Below, piece by piece: positions 8,446 to 16,874 of a DNA stretch of 64,000 nt (position 1 is the first letter of the stretch; each line of letters starts with the position of its first letter). The notes under the pieces were generated by a model that saw only the letters and a list, made by a program, of their open reading frames with translations, did not search any database and had not been told where the DNA came from. A program made the position numbers and the translations under genes. The stretch spans positions 1,736,001 through 1,800,000 of the forward strand of contig CAWBTC010000005.1 in NCBI GenBank assembly GCA_963791635.1. Direction: 5' to 3'. This DNA comes from VFMC01 sp963791635 (lineage in GTDB: Bacteria; Actinomycetota; Acidimicrobiia; Acidimicrobiales; Ilumatobacteraceae).

Positions 8446-10026
8446 TCACATCGTGAGGTTCGGCGGCACGACGATGCGGGAGGCAGCAGCGACCGCAGCC
8501 CATCGCTCGAGTGCTCCGTCCAGCTCCACGCCGACCACGCTCGCGATCAGGTGGTCGGCACCTGCCTCGGCAAGACGCTGCACGCGAACAGCGTGCTGTT
8601 CGACGGTACCCGCCGTGACCGAACGAGCGAATCGTTCGGGCGACACCCTCGGTGGCCGGTGACGATCCACCAGTTCACGCACGTGCGCCGGGTCGTCGCC
8701 GATGAGCACGGTCGACAGGTGCGACACAGACACCTCTGCCCGATCGCGGCCGACGGCGTCGCAATGAGCGTTGAGCACACGCACCTTGCGGGCAACCACG
8801 TCTGGCTCACCGAACAGGTTGCACGCATCCGCCAGCTCGGCCACCAGTCGCAGCGTTCGCCGCTCACCGGAACCGCCGACCGTGATCGGTATCTTGGGCT
8901 GCAGCGGACGCGGGTAGCACGCGGTGTCCGGCACGTGCAGCACGTCACCGTCGAACGGTTTGTTGCCCGGCCCCCACAGCTGGGGCAGCAACCGCAGTGC
9001 GTCGCGCAGCAGCGCATACCGGCGATCACGCTCGGGGAACTCCCAACCGTACGCGCGATGCTCGTCGGCGAACCAGGCGAGTCCGAGGCCGCAGTTGACG
9101 CGGCCGGCGGACAGGACGTCCAGGGTGGCCACGATCTTGCCGAGATGAGCGACGTTGCGATACGTGATGCCGGTGACGAGCGTGCCGAGTCGGATGCGCT
9201 CGGTGCATGCGGCGAGGTGCCCGAGCGTGGTCCAACTCTCGAGCATGTCCGCCCAGGGTGGTCCGAACATCGGGATCTGGCGCATGTGGTCCATCAGCCA
9301 CAGGTCGTCGAGGCCAGCTGCATCGGCGCGGCGGGCGATGTCGCGCACCGTGGAACCGATCTCCGGCGGCCCGCCCGCCCACGTGAAGTATGGGACCTGC
9401 AGCCCGAACCGAAGCCGGCCACGTGCGTTGCCTGCGGCCTCTCCGGCCGGCACGTCGGGGGCCGGCACCTCGGTGTCCGGCGTCGCCGGCTTCCCCACGA
9501 CCCGCCGGGTGAGCGAGGGAACCACCAGGCTGGCAGGGGCCACACGGTGCACAGCATCGAACGGCTCGGCGGTGACCGTCTCGACGACCGCCGGCCAGTC
9601 GGCCAGTTGACGTCGCAGCACTGCATCGGGAACGCGCGCCGCCCGTGCCCGGTTCCTCGCCCGCACCTCCGCCGGGGCCACGTCGAACAGCACGGCGACG
9701 CAGGCGACACCGTGGCGGGCCGCCATGTCGCGGTACCGGGCACGCCGTGCTGGGTCGGTGCCGAGGGAGTCGATCACCGTCGTCAAACGACGACGCAATC
9801 GCCGATCGACCGCGTCGTCGAGCACCGCGAAGGCGTCGGCTGAGGCGCGCAGATCGTGGTCCCCCTCACCCACCAACGCGCGCAGCGCATCGCTCGACAC
9901 CACGTGTCCGAGGAGGTGCTCGGCCGCCCACGTGGACTTGCCGGAGGCCGCGGGTCCGACAAGCACCACGAGACACGGAGACGGCAGCTCGATCACGCGA
10001 CCCATCTTTGCGCGAGCTCGGACCAT
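8446..10026 (-). CDS. Fusion of a P-loop kinase domain with a luciferase-like (probably F420-dependent) monooxygenase
   Basis: A 526-residue two-domain protein in one unbroken frame. Residues 17-190 are a small P-loop kinase resembling polynucleotide-kinase/AAA_33 proteins: Walker A GPAASGKST (24-32), SSDALR near 44, and an RNRARAARVP arginine-rich lid near 128. Residues about 205-510 are a luciferase-like alpha/beta-barrel (FGLQVPYF, WLMDHM, RIRLGTLVTG, GRVNCGLGLAWF, ITVGGSGERRTLRL), the group that includes F420-dependent dehydrogenases and N5,N10-methylene-H4MPT reductase-like enzymes. A linker rich in Pro and Glu joins them (170-205). Start GTG/ATG near 10026 or ATG 10005. The joint job is unknown; the kinase might prepare the substrate or cofactor of the oxidoreductase. 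Confidence 0.85.
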   Translation of the reverse strand: MVRARAKMGRVIELPSPCLVVLVGPAASGKSTWAAEHLLGHVVSSDALRALVGEGDHDLRASADAFAVLDDAVDRRLRRRLTTVIDSLGTDPARRARYRDMAARHGVACVAVLFDVAPAEVRARNRARAARVPDAVLRRQLADWPAVVETVTAEPFDAVHRVAPASLVVPSLTRRVVGKPATPDTEVPAPDVPAGEAAGNARGRLRFGLQVPYFTWAGGPPEIGSTVRDIARRADAAGLDDLWLMDHMRQIPMFGPPWADMLESWTTLGHLAACTERIRLGTLVTGITYRNVAHLGKIVATLDVLSAGRVNCGLGLAWFADEHRAYGWEFPERDRRYALLRDALRLLPQLWGPGNKPFDGDVLHVPDTACYPRPLQPKIPITVGGSGERRTLRLVAELADACNLFGEPDVVARKVRVLNAHCDAVGRDRAEVSVSHLSTVLIGDDPAHVRELVDRHRPPRVSPERFARSVTAGTVEQHAVRVQRLAEAGADHLIASVVGVELDGALERWAAVAAASRIVVPPNLTM

Positions 10027-10074
10027 CCGGCACCCGACTCGGGCAGGGCACGAGGAGGGTCGGGTGTCAGGGTG

Positions 10075-10545
10075 TCAGGGAGACGGCTCCGGGGTCGCGA
10101 GCTCCTGGATGTACTGCACGATCGCCAGCACATCGGCCTCTGGAATCGCGTCGACGGGCATCTTCTGCCGATACCCGGCGACCTGCTTGGCGTGGGGGTC
10201 GACGATCGACTCGATGAGGTAGCCACGATCGGCCACGACGGTGCTGCCGTCGTCGAGGGTGACGGTGGAGCCGGACAGGCCCACCCACTTCGGCCCGGAG
10301 TTGCCGGCTCCGCCCTCGCCCGAACGGCCGTGGCAGCCGACACAACTGCGTCGGACGGCTGTCTCCTTGCCCACCTGACCGAGTTCGCTCAGCTGGAGGC
10401 CCGACGCCTCACCGCCGCCTCGACTCGCGACGGCGACGAGTACCACGGCCACCACGATCATGGCCGCGAGACCCCCGATGAGCGCTCGACGGGTGGCACG
10501 CGCCCGTTGTTGCGCGGCCTTGTTCCGGCGGGCACGATCGCTCAT
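10075..10545 (-). CDS. Membrane-anchored mono-haem cytochrome c
   Basis: A 156-residue class I cytochrome c. A basic N-terminus (RARRNK...RATRR) precedes one membrane helix at residues 21-40, putting the rest outside the membrane. The haem site is CVGCH (C68, C71, H72) and the likely axial Met is M129 in QKMP. The spacing and the ADVLAIVQYIQEL helix near the C-terminus match the cytochrome domain found fused to cytochrome oxidase subunit II, here as a free-standing protein. It probably carries electrons to a terminal oxidase. No oxidase genes are next to it. It is about 50 bp downstream of the kinase/monooxygenase gene's start on the same strand, so the two may be transcribed together. Confidence 0.85.
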   Translation of the reverse strand: MSDRARRNKAAQQRARATRRALIGGLAAMIVVAVVLVAVASRGGGEASGLQLSELGQVGKETAVRRSCVGCHGRSGEGGAGNSGPKWVGLSGSTVTLDDGSTVVADRGYLIESIVDPHAKQVAGYRQKMPVDAIPEADVLAIVQYIQELATPEPSP

Positions 10546-10781
10546 CGCCCGACCGGGTGATCACTCGTTCGGGAGGTCATCTCGGAGTCATCGTCGTGTT
10601 GGTTCCTTCGGTTGAAGCGGCGTCGGTGGGGACTAGAGCCGGGTCATCTACCCGGTCGTCGACCGGTCATCTACCTGTCATGGTGCAGCAGGCCCGGCCG
10701 GCCGCGCAAACCTGTCCATGGACGCGGATCCGGGCGAGTGACATCGGGGCGCGGTGTCACTCGCCCGGCCGAGGCTGTGGA

Positions 10782-11249
10782 TCAGCCGCGGGTCACGGTG
10801 ACCTTGCGGGACCGGTCACCCTCGCCCATGGTGGGCAGTCGCACTTCGAGGATGCCGTCCGTGTACGTGGCGGTCACGTCCGTCTGCGACGTACCGACCG
10901 GCAGCGGGAGCATGCGGGTGAAGGCGCCGTACCGGAACTCGGTCCGGAAGTGCTCCTTGTCCTTCCGCTCGTCCTGCTGCTCGCCCTCGGGCGTCGCCTG
11001 TGGTTCTGTGCGCTGTGTGCGCTCGGCATGGATGCGGAGCATGCCGTCGGTGACGACGACCTCCACGTCCTTGTCGGGGTCGATGCCGGGGAGCTCGGCG
11101 CGGATGACCATCATGTCGCCCTCACGGAACTCCTCGACCCGGATCGTCTCCGCGTCGAGGAACTGCTGCCACGACTCGGGGAAACCCAGGCGGCCGAACC
11201 AGTTCGGCCATTGCTCGACCATCGGTGTGAGCATCTTGCTCTTGCTCAT
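10782..11249 (-). CDS. Hsp20/alpha-crystallin small heat-shock protein
   Basis: A 155-residue ATP-independent chaperone. The alpha-crystallin domain spans about residues 40-140: it begins IRVEEFREGDMMVIRAELPG, continues with DVEVVVTDGMLRIHAER and ends in the typical GILEVRLP strand plus KVTV. A charged insert (PEGEQQDERKDKEH, about 93-106) lengthens the loop between strands. ATG 11249 is preferred over the upstream start because AAGGAGGCGACC immediately precedes it, a strong ribosome-binding site. It is a single gene. The 222-bp stretch between it and the cytochrome gene has no coding signal. Confidence 0.9.
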   Translation of the reverse strand: MSKSKMLTPMVEQWPNWFGRLGFPESWQQFLDAETIRVEEFREGDMMVIRAELPGIDPDKDVEVVVTDGMLRIHAERTQRTEPQATPEGEQQDERKDKEHFRTEFRYGAFTRMLPLPVGTSQTDVTATYTDGILEVRLPTMGEGDRSRKVTVTRG

Positions 11250-11497
11250 GGTCGCCTCCTTGCCGCTCACGGGTGCAACACGCGTCGCACCTCGTTTCGG
11301 CGTCTTCAGTGTCCCGCTGCGGTCGCGCGGTCACCAGGGTCCAACGACCCGTCCGACGAGGAGCGGAGCGGTGGTTCCTGCGGCTCCTGCACCGATGCGG
11401 CTGACCTCGTGACCCGAACGCTCCCGGGACACCCGGATCGGAGCCGAGGGCACACGGTGCGCGACCATGGGCAGGTTCGGATTCGGAGGGAGCCCCA

Positions 11498-13180
11498 GTG
11501 GATGAGACCCAGGTGTTGGTGATCCGTGGTGGCACGGTGGTGGATGGCACGGGATCACCCGGCTACACCGCGGATGTCGCCGTCGCCGGTGGCCGGATCG
11601 TCGCGATCGGTCGCGACCTCGTCGGCGACCGAGAGCTCGATGCCACCGGCTGCGTGGTGAGCCCCGGTTTCATCGACATCCACACGCACTACGACGCCCA
11701 GGTGTTCTGGGATCCTGCGCTCACGCCGTCGTGCTACCACGGCGTCACCACGGTGGTGGCGGGCAACTGCGGCTTCTCGATCGCCCCGACCCGACCGGAT
11801 GATCGCGACCTGATCGCGCGCACGCTGGAGAAGGTCGAGGACATGGACCCGGCGTCCTTGAACGCCGGCATCCCATGGGAGTTCGAGAGCTTCCCCGAGT
11901 ACCTGCGCACGGTCGAGCGCCACGGCACCGTGCTGAACTATGCGGCGTACATCGGGCACACCGCGCTGCGGATCTTCGTCATGGGGGACGAGGCGTCGTG
12001 CCGCACGGCCACCGGCGACGAGATCGAGAGCATGGCCTCGCTCGTGACGGAAGCGATGGAGGCCGGGGCCGCCGGCTTCGCCACGAGCTTCGCCGTCACA
12101 CACCTCGGAGCCGACGGCCAGCCGATCCCGAGCCGCTGGGCAGACCGCGCCGAGATCGAAGGCCTGTGCCAGGCGGTGGCCGACTCGGGTCGGGGTGTCA
12201 TCGGGATCAACGGCACCAGCGACGGCCTGCGCTTCGAGCAGCTGTACGACATGCAGCTCGAGATGGGGATCCCGTTCACGTGGACGGCGCTGCTCACCAC
12301 CCACACGGGCGCTCACCTGAAGGCGCTCGAGATCCACGAACGCGGCATGGCCCGTGGGGCCAAGGTGTACCCCCAGGTGAGCTGTCGGCCGCTGGCGTTC
12401 TCGATGACGATGGTGGAGCCGTTCACGCTCAACACCTCGCCGATCTTCGCCGAACTGATGCCGATGTCGATCTACGCCCGACGTGCCAACTACGCGGATC
12501 GAGGATGGCGACAGCGCGTGCGCGAGGGTTGGGCCGCGGGCAAGGGCCTCGTACCCCGCTGGGAGACGTTCGAGATCATGGAGAGCGACAGCCATCCCGA
12601 CCTGGTCGGCCGACGCCTGCTCTCGATCGCCGAGGAGCGCGGCTGCGACCCATTCGACACGTTGCTCGACCTCACGCTCGACGAGCCCGACCTGCTCCGG
12701 TTCCGGGTGAAGGCCGTCCTCGCCAACGACGACCAGGACGGCATCGCCGTGCTCTTGATGGCCGACGGCTGCACGCTCGGCCTGTCGGATGCGGGAGCTC
12801 ACGTCGGTCAACTGTGCGATGCACCGCTCGCCACCGATCTGCTCGGCAACTGGGTGCGGGAGAAGGGCGTGCTGACCCTCGAGCACGCGATCCACAAGCT
12901 CACCCAGCAGCAGGCCGAGATCTTCGGCTTCGCAGACCGCGGCGTCGTGCGCGAGGGGGCGATCGCCGACCTGGTCGTGTTCGATCCGGCCACGGTCACG
13001 CCCGGCCCGCTGCGCCGGGTGCGCGACTTCCCTGCCGGTGCGGAGCGGCTCACCGCGGACCAGCCCGAGGGGATGCGCCACCTGCTCGTGAACGGCACGA
13101 CGGTGATCGAGGACGGCGTGCTCAGCGCGGCCGCAGTCGAATCCCGCCCCGGGGTCCTCGTACGCCCCGCCCCGCGCTGA
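11498..13180 (+). CDS. N-acyl-D-amino-acid deacylase-like amidohydrolase
   Basis: A 560-residue metal-dependent hydrolase of the amidohydrolase superfamily, closest in pattern to D-aminoacylase/N-acyl-D-glutamate deacylase proteins. N-terminal beta-sandwich strands (VIRGGTVVDGTG) lead into the metal motif HTHYD (H62, H64). Further metal or catalytic segments are TTHTGAHLKA near 269, the GLSDAGAHVG aspartate near 431, and a closing strand region ADLVVFDPATV. Start GTG 11498 has GGAGGG 7 bases upstream. Known members hydrolyse N-acylated D-amino acids; some relatives work on other cyclic or acyl amides. It may act upstream of the thiolase in degradation, which is only suggested by position. Confidence 0.85.
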   Translation: MDETQVLVIRGGTVVDGTGSPGYTADVAVAGGRIVAIGRDLVGDRELDATGCVVSPGFIDIHTHYDAQVFWDPALTPSCYHGVTTVVAGNCGFSIAPTRPDDRDLIARTLEKVEDMDPASLNAGIPWEFESFPEYLRTVERHGTVLNYAAYIGHTALRIFVMGDEASCRTATGDEIESMASLVTEAMEAGAAGFATSFAVTHLGADGQPIPSRWADRAEIEGLCQAVADSGRGVIGINGTSDGLRFEQLYDMQLEMGIPFTWTALLTTHTGAHLKALEIHERGMARGAKVYPQVSCRPLAFSMTMVEPFTLNTSPIFAELMPMSIYARRANYADRGWRQRVREGWAAGKGLVPRWETFEIMESDSHPDLVGRRLLSIAEERGCDPFDTLLDLTLDEPDLLRFRVKAVLANDDQDGIAVLLMADGCTLGLSDAGAHVGQLCDAPLATDLLGNWVREKGVLTLEHAIHKLTQQQAEIFGFADRGVVREGAIADLVVFDPATVTPGPLRRVRDFPAGAERLTADQPEGMRHLLVNGTTVIEDGVLSAAAVESRPGVLVRPAPR

Positions 13181-13220
13181 CCCCGCCCCGCGCTGACCCC
13201 AACCGCGCTGACCCCAACCG
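13175..13220. repeat. 15/16-bp tandem repeat over the amidohydrolase stop codon
   Basis: Units of 16, 15 and 15 bp based on CGCTGACCCCAACCG. The first unit carries the TGA stop codon of the amidohydrolase (13178-13180). The array runs directly into the palindromic repeat at 13220. Confidence 0.85.
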
Positions 13221-13262
13221 CGATGAGAGATGAGCGTCGCTGCCGGCCGCATCTCTCATCGC
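13220..13262. repeat. Palindromic intergenic repeat, copy 2
   Basis: 13-bp stem GCGATGAGAGATG at 13220-13232 with complement at 13250-13262, related to the stem at 4083-4131. It is the first of two copies side by side between the amidohydrolase and thiolase genes; probably transcription-terminating. Confidence 0.8.
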
Positions 13263-13281
13263 CTCCAGCGAACCAGCGACT

Positions 13282-13322
13282 CGATGAGAGATGAGGGTCG
13301 CACGGCCACTCATCTCTCATCG
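13282..13322. repeat. Palindromic intergenic repeat, copy 3
   Basis: 14-bp stem CGATGAGAGATGAG at 13282-13295 with complement at 13309-13322. It lies 19 bp from copy 2 and 47 bp before the thiolase start. Confidence 0.8.
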
Positions 13323-13369
13323 CGAGATCACATCAAGGCACTCAGACACCGGACATACAGGAGACACCC

Positions 13370-14599
13370 ATGGAACGCGAAGCTTGGATCATCGACGCAG
13401 TGCGCTCGCCGCGCGGCAAGGGCAAGGACACCGGAGCGCTGCACGACGTGCACCCCCAGCGGATCCTGGCCCAGGTGCTGAATGCACTGCAGGCTCGCAA
13501 CGGCTTCGACACCGCCGACGTCGATGACGTCGTGATGGGCTGCGGTGCCGGCAGCGGTGACCATTCGATGGACATCGCCCGCATGGCCGCCCTCGACGCC
13601 GGTTGGTCGACCGCGGCCCCCGGTGTCACCCTCAACCGCTTCTGCGGCTCTGGCCAACAGGCCGTGAACTTCGCAGCGATGGGTGTGCTGTCGGGCTTCC
13701 AGGACATCGTCGTGGCCGGCGGTGTGGAGTCCATGTCGCGACCGTCGCCGATGCACGTCGACGGCTTCACCGCCAACAACCACCACCTCCGCGATCAGTA
13801 CGACATGGTGCCCCAGGGCATCTCGGCCGACCTGATCGCCACCACGGAGGGCTTCACCCGCGAGCAGTGCGACCAGCTCGGCGTCGACAGCCAGAACCGC
13901 GCTGCTGCGGCCATCGCCGAAGGCCGATTCGACAAGTCGCTCGTGCCGATCTTCCACGATGACGGTCGTCTCGCACTCGATCACGAGGAGTTCCCCCGTC
14001 CGGGCACCACGCTCGGGGACCTGGGCAAGCTCCAGCCGAGCTTCCTCGGCATGGGAGCACACGTGCTCGCAGACCGCGCCAAGAGCATCGATGAGATCGC
14101 CCGCATCGCCTACCCGCACATCGATGCGATCAACCACGTCCACCACGCCGGCAACTCCTCTGGTGTCGTGGATGGCGCCGGAGCGGTGCTGGTCACCTCG
14201 CCCGACTACGCCAACGCTCATGGTCTCACGCCCCGCGCCCGGATCCTGATGACGGCCGTGGCCGGCACCGAGCCGGTGATCATGCTGACCGCCCCCGGTC
14301 CCGCCACCCACCTGGTGCTGAACAAGGCCGGGATGACCATCGACGACATCGACCTGTTCGAGGTCAATGAGGCATTCGCGGCGGTGGTGCTCAAGTGGCT
14401 GAAGGACACCGGTGCCAGCTGGGACAAGACCAACGTGAACGGCGGAGCAATGGCCCTCGGTCACCCGATCGGAGCCACCGGCTCGATGCTGATCGGCACC
14501 CTGATCGACGAGCTCGAGCGCCGCGACCTGCAGACGGGCCTGGTGACGATGTGCACCGGCGGCGGGATGGGCACTGCGACGATCATCGAGCGCGTCTGA
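13370..14599 (+). CDS. Acetyl-CoA C-acyltransferase (thiolase)
   Basis: A 409-residue thiolase that cleaves 3-ketoacyl-CoA with CoA, or makes acetoacetyl-CoA in reverse. The catalytic set is complete: nucleophile C92 in NRFCGSGQQ, H365 in GHPIGATGS and C395 in MCTGGGMG. The N-terminus (WIIDAVRSPRGKGK) matches degradative thiolases. Start ATG 13370 has GGAG in CAGGAGACACCC just upstream. It stands between a repeat cluster and a strong terminator, so it is probably a single-gene transcript. The enoyl-CoA hydratase and acyl-CoA dehydrogenase in this window are 37 kb and more away, so they do not form an operon with it. Confidence 0.93.
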   Translation: MEREAWIIDAVRSPRGKGKDTGALHDVHPQRILAQVLNALQARNGFDTADVDDVVMGCGAGSGDHSMDIARMAALDAGWSTAAPGVTLNRFCGSGQQAVNFAAMGVLSGFQDIVVAGGVESMSRPSPMHVDGFTANNHHLRDQYDMVPQGISADLIATTEGFTREQCDQLGVDSQNRAAAAIAEGRFDKSLVPIFHDDGRLALDHEEFPRPGTTLGDLGKLQPSFLGMGAHVLADRAKSIDEIARIAYPHIDAINHVHHAGNSSGVVDGAGAVLVTSPDYANAHGLTPRARILMTAVAGTEPVIMLTAPGPATHLVLNKAGMTIDDIDLFEVNEAFAAVVLKWLKDTGASWDKTNVNGGAMALGHPIGATGSMLIGTLIDELERRDLQTGLVTMCTGGGMGTATIIERV

Positions 14600-14604
14600 C
14601 CCAA

Positions 14605-14651
14605 GATCCGTGAGCGAACGGCCGCTCCACGCGGCGCCTCGCTCACGGATC
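14605..14651 (+). terminator. Strong hairpin terminator after the thiolase gene
   Basis: Perfect 13-bp inverted repeat, GATCCGTGAGCGA at 14605-14617 and its complement at 14639-14651, loop of 21 bases. It starts 5 bases after the thiolase stop. No T-run follows, which is usual in high-GC actinobacteria. Confidence 0.75.
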
Positions 14652-14661
14652 CACGAATCTG

Positions 14662-15066
14662 GTGTTCGACGGCATGAAATCGGCGTCGTTCGGGTTGGAT
14701 GAAGGCGTGGAACCGACCTCGACCGCCGATCCCAGCACCGACACGATCTTCCCCTTTCCTGTCACCGGGGAGCATCTCGACACTGCCAAGCGCGTGCAGG
14801 ACCTCGCCGACGTGATCGAGGTGATCCAACCCGTGATCGCCGCCGACGGCGGGTCGCTCGACGTGCTCGAACTCGATGTCGCGACCGGCGTGGTGCGCCT
14901 GCAACTGTCGGGGGCGTGCGGATCGTGTGCCGTCTCCGCTGCCACGTTGAACGGTGGCGTGAACCGAATCCTTCGCGACCGCCTGTCGTGGATCACCGAC
15001 GTGATCGGCGAGGTCCAGGAGAGCGATGTCGACGGCTACGGCGGCTGGACCCCGAAGCACTCCTGA
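14662..15066 (+). CDS. Nfu/NifU C-terminal-type iron-sulfur scaffold
   Basis: A 134-residue Fe-S cluster carrier. The NifU C-terminal domain fills residues about 40-120: VIEVIQPVIAADGGSLDV, then the cluster-binding CGSC in LSGACGSCAVS, where two Cys from each of two subunits hold a [4Fe-4S] cluster. It hands clusters to Fe-S enzymes; the window contains several (pyruvate:ferredoxin oxidoreductase, molybdopterin enzyme). The start is uncertain: GTG 14662, ATG 14674 or GTG 14707 (preceded by GGATGAAGG) are all possible, and the domain itself begins later. Confidence 0.88.
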   Translation: MFDGMKSASFGLDEGVEPTSTADPSTDTIFPFPVTGEHLDTAKRVQDLADVIEVIQPVIAADGGSLDVLELDVATGVVRLQLSGACGSCAVSAATLNGGVNRILRDRLSWITDVIGEVQESDVDGYGGWTPKHS

Positions 15067-15162
15067 CCGCGTCGTCGGTGTCCATGGCCCGACCGTAGCT
15101 GTCTCGGTGACCGGGTCCGCAGGGACTTCTGGGCGCCGCATCGGTCGACCGAAGCACTCACC

Positions 15163-16635
15163 TCAGCGGCTGGGACGGATTGCGAACGCTGCGGCGCCTT
15201 CGCCGGCGATGCGACCGAAGACGGTGATGTTTGCGTAGCTGTTGCCACTCCCCACGTACTGGGCGCCCACCACTCCACCCGTGCACTCCCCCGCCGCGAA
15301 CAGACCGGGAATCGGCTGCGACGCAAGGCTCAAGACGCGTGCCTCCCGGTCGATGCGCACACCGAAGGCGGTGAAGCACACCGTGGACGGGCGCATCTCG
15401 ACGGCGTAGAACGGCGCCTCACGCACGGGCTCGAGGAACGAGTGGTCCTTCGCGAACTCGGCGTCGTCGTGCGCATCTGCGCCGGAGTTGTATCGATCGA
15501 TCGTGCCGCGGAGCACTGCGGCATCGATGTCGAGCGTGAACGCGAGGTCTTCGATCGTGGATGCCCGCTTCGCCCGCCCGCCGACGATCATCAACTCCAT
15601 CACGTCGGTGGTCCAGTGCGGACTCTGTCGCGTCGACGAGCCCGGGATCGTCTGCTTGTAGCGAGCGATGCCCGACGACGTCGCGTCGGCCAGCGTCGCG
15701 TGGTCGCAGATCGCCCATGCCCGGTTGCCGTGCATGCGCATCAAGTGGTCCATCATCCCGTACGGCGCCGTCTCGTCGCAGAAGCGATGGCCGTCCGTGT
15801 CGACCAGCACCAGCCAACCCGGCAGGTATGCCTCGTAGATCTGATCGATGCCGGTGTGCAGCAGTCGCAGCCCACGGTCGTGCCCGGTGGTCTGCGCCTC
15901 GACCTGAGCCGCCAGGTCGAGCGCGTCGCCGCGCGAGCCCTCCGCGCCGATGTACCAGGCTTCGCCGGTGGCCGCCGCCGATGGGAAGTGCTCGGCCAGG
16001 CGTGTTGCCGAGTTGCCGAAGCCACCCGAGGCGATGACGACCGCGCCGGCACGGATCTCGTCGTCGCCCACTGCCACTCCGGTGACGCGCCCACCCTCGA
16101 CGAGCAATCGATCGATTCGGCGACCGAGTGCGATGTCGACATCGGCGCTCCGGCATCGGCCGTGCAGCACGTCGACCACGCCTTGGCCGCGACCGATCGG
16201 TACATGTACCCGAGGCACCCGCTCGTCTCCGCCGAAGACGAGCTGTTCGTGGAACTCCACGCCGAGGTCGCCCAGCCACTCGATCGTGGGACCGGCCATC
16301 TCGGTGAAGCGTCTCACCACGGCCGAATCCACGTCCCAACGATTCAGCTGCAGGTAGTCGTGGTACAGCGAAGCGGCATCGTCGACGATGCCCTGGGCGC
16401 GTTGATAGCGCGTGCCTGCTCCCATGATCAGACCACCCGACAGCCGCGAGGAACCGCCCACCACACCCTCGGCCTCTGCGACGAGCACCCGTTTCGCGCC
16501 ACGAGCGCGAGCGGCCAATGCCGCGCTGAGCCCTGCCGCACCGGACCCGACGATCACCACGTCGACATCATTCGGTCGCTGGCCGGTTTGCTGGCCGATT
16601 TGCTGGCCCGCCTGCTGGCCCGATTGTTCTGTCAT
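15163..16635 (-). CDS. FAD-dependent flavoprotein of the fumarate reductase/ketosteroid dehydrogenase group
   Basis: A 490-residue flavoprotein. FAD-binding Rossmann motif VIVGSGAAGLSAALAA at residues about 27-42, then GGSSRLSGG as in the FrdA/SdhA-like family, a capping domain in the middle, and the C-terminal FAD motif LFAAGECTGGVVGAQYVGSG. Similar proteins reduce or desaturate acids, steroids or related substrates; the substrate cannot be told from sequence. The first 20 residues are a low-complexity run built on Gly-Gln-Gln, encoded by a 12-bp tandem repeat, so the native start may be nearer the Rossmann strand. Convergent with the Nfu gene. Confidence 0.85.
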   Translation of the reverse strand: MTEQSGQQAGQQIGQQTGQRPNDVDVVIVGSGAAGLSAALAARARGAKRVLVAEAEGVVGGSSRLSGGLIMGAGTRYQRAQGIVDDAASLYHDYLQLNRWDVDSAVVRRFTEMAGPTIEWLGDLGVEFHEQLVFGGDERVPRVHVPIGRGQGVVDVLHGRCRSADVDIALGRRIDRLLVEGGRVTGVAVGDDEIRAGAVVIASGGFGNSATRLAEHFPSAAATGEAWYIGAEGSRGDALDLAAQVEAQTTGHDRGLRLLHTGIDQIYEAYLPGWLVLVDTDGHRFCDETAPYGMMDHLMRMHGNRAWAICDHATLADATSSGIARYKQTIPGSSTRQSPHWTTDVMELMIVGGRAKRASTIEDLAFTLDIDAAVLRGTIDRYNSGADAHDDAEFAKDHSFLEPVREAPFYAVEMRPSTVCFTAFGVRIDREARVLSLASQPIPGLFAAGECTGGVVGAQYVGSGNSYANITVFGRIAGEGAAAFAIRPSR

Positions 16636-16690
16636 CGCACTGACCTTCCGTTCGCGAGGCCGAGACCGGCCGCCTCTTTGCCCTGCAGCT

Positions 16691-16735
16691 CGACCAGCCC
16701 GACCAGCCCGACCAGTTCGACCAGTTCAACCAGTT
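16691..16735. repeat. 9-bp tandem repeat CGACCAG(CC/TT), five copies
   Basis: Five consecutive 9-bp units in two sequence versions, in the 239-bp gap between the flavoprotein and phosphofructokinase genes. I see no gene in this gap. Confidence 0.85.
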
Positions 16736-16874
16736 CGCCAAGACCGAGGCGTCCGACCCGTCCGAGCGCTCGATCGACGCGGTCGGTGACTGCGGGCAAC
16801 TCCACGACAGTCACCGTAGCCACGCCAGCGGCCGGGCATCGTCCGGTTGCGCGGTCACGGCTTAGCATCGAGGC

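Noticed and set aside
15141..15152. TCGGTCGACCGA palindrome as terminator between Nfu and flavoprotein genes
   Set aside because: No loop and no supporting stem extension; likely chance in GC-rich DNA.
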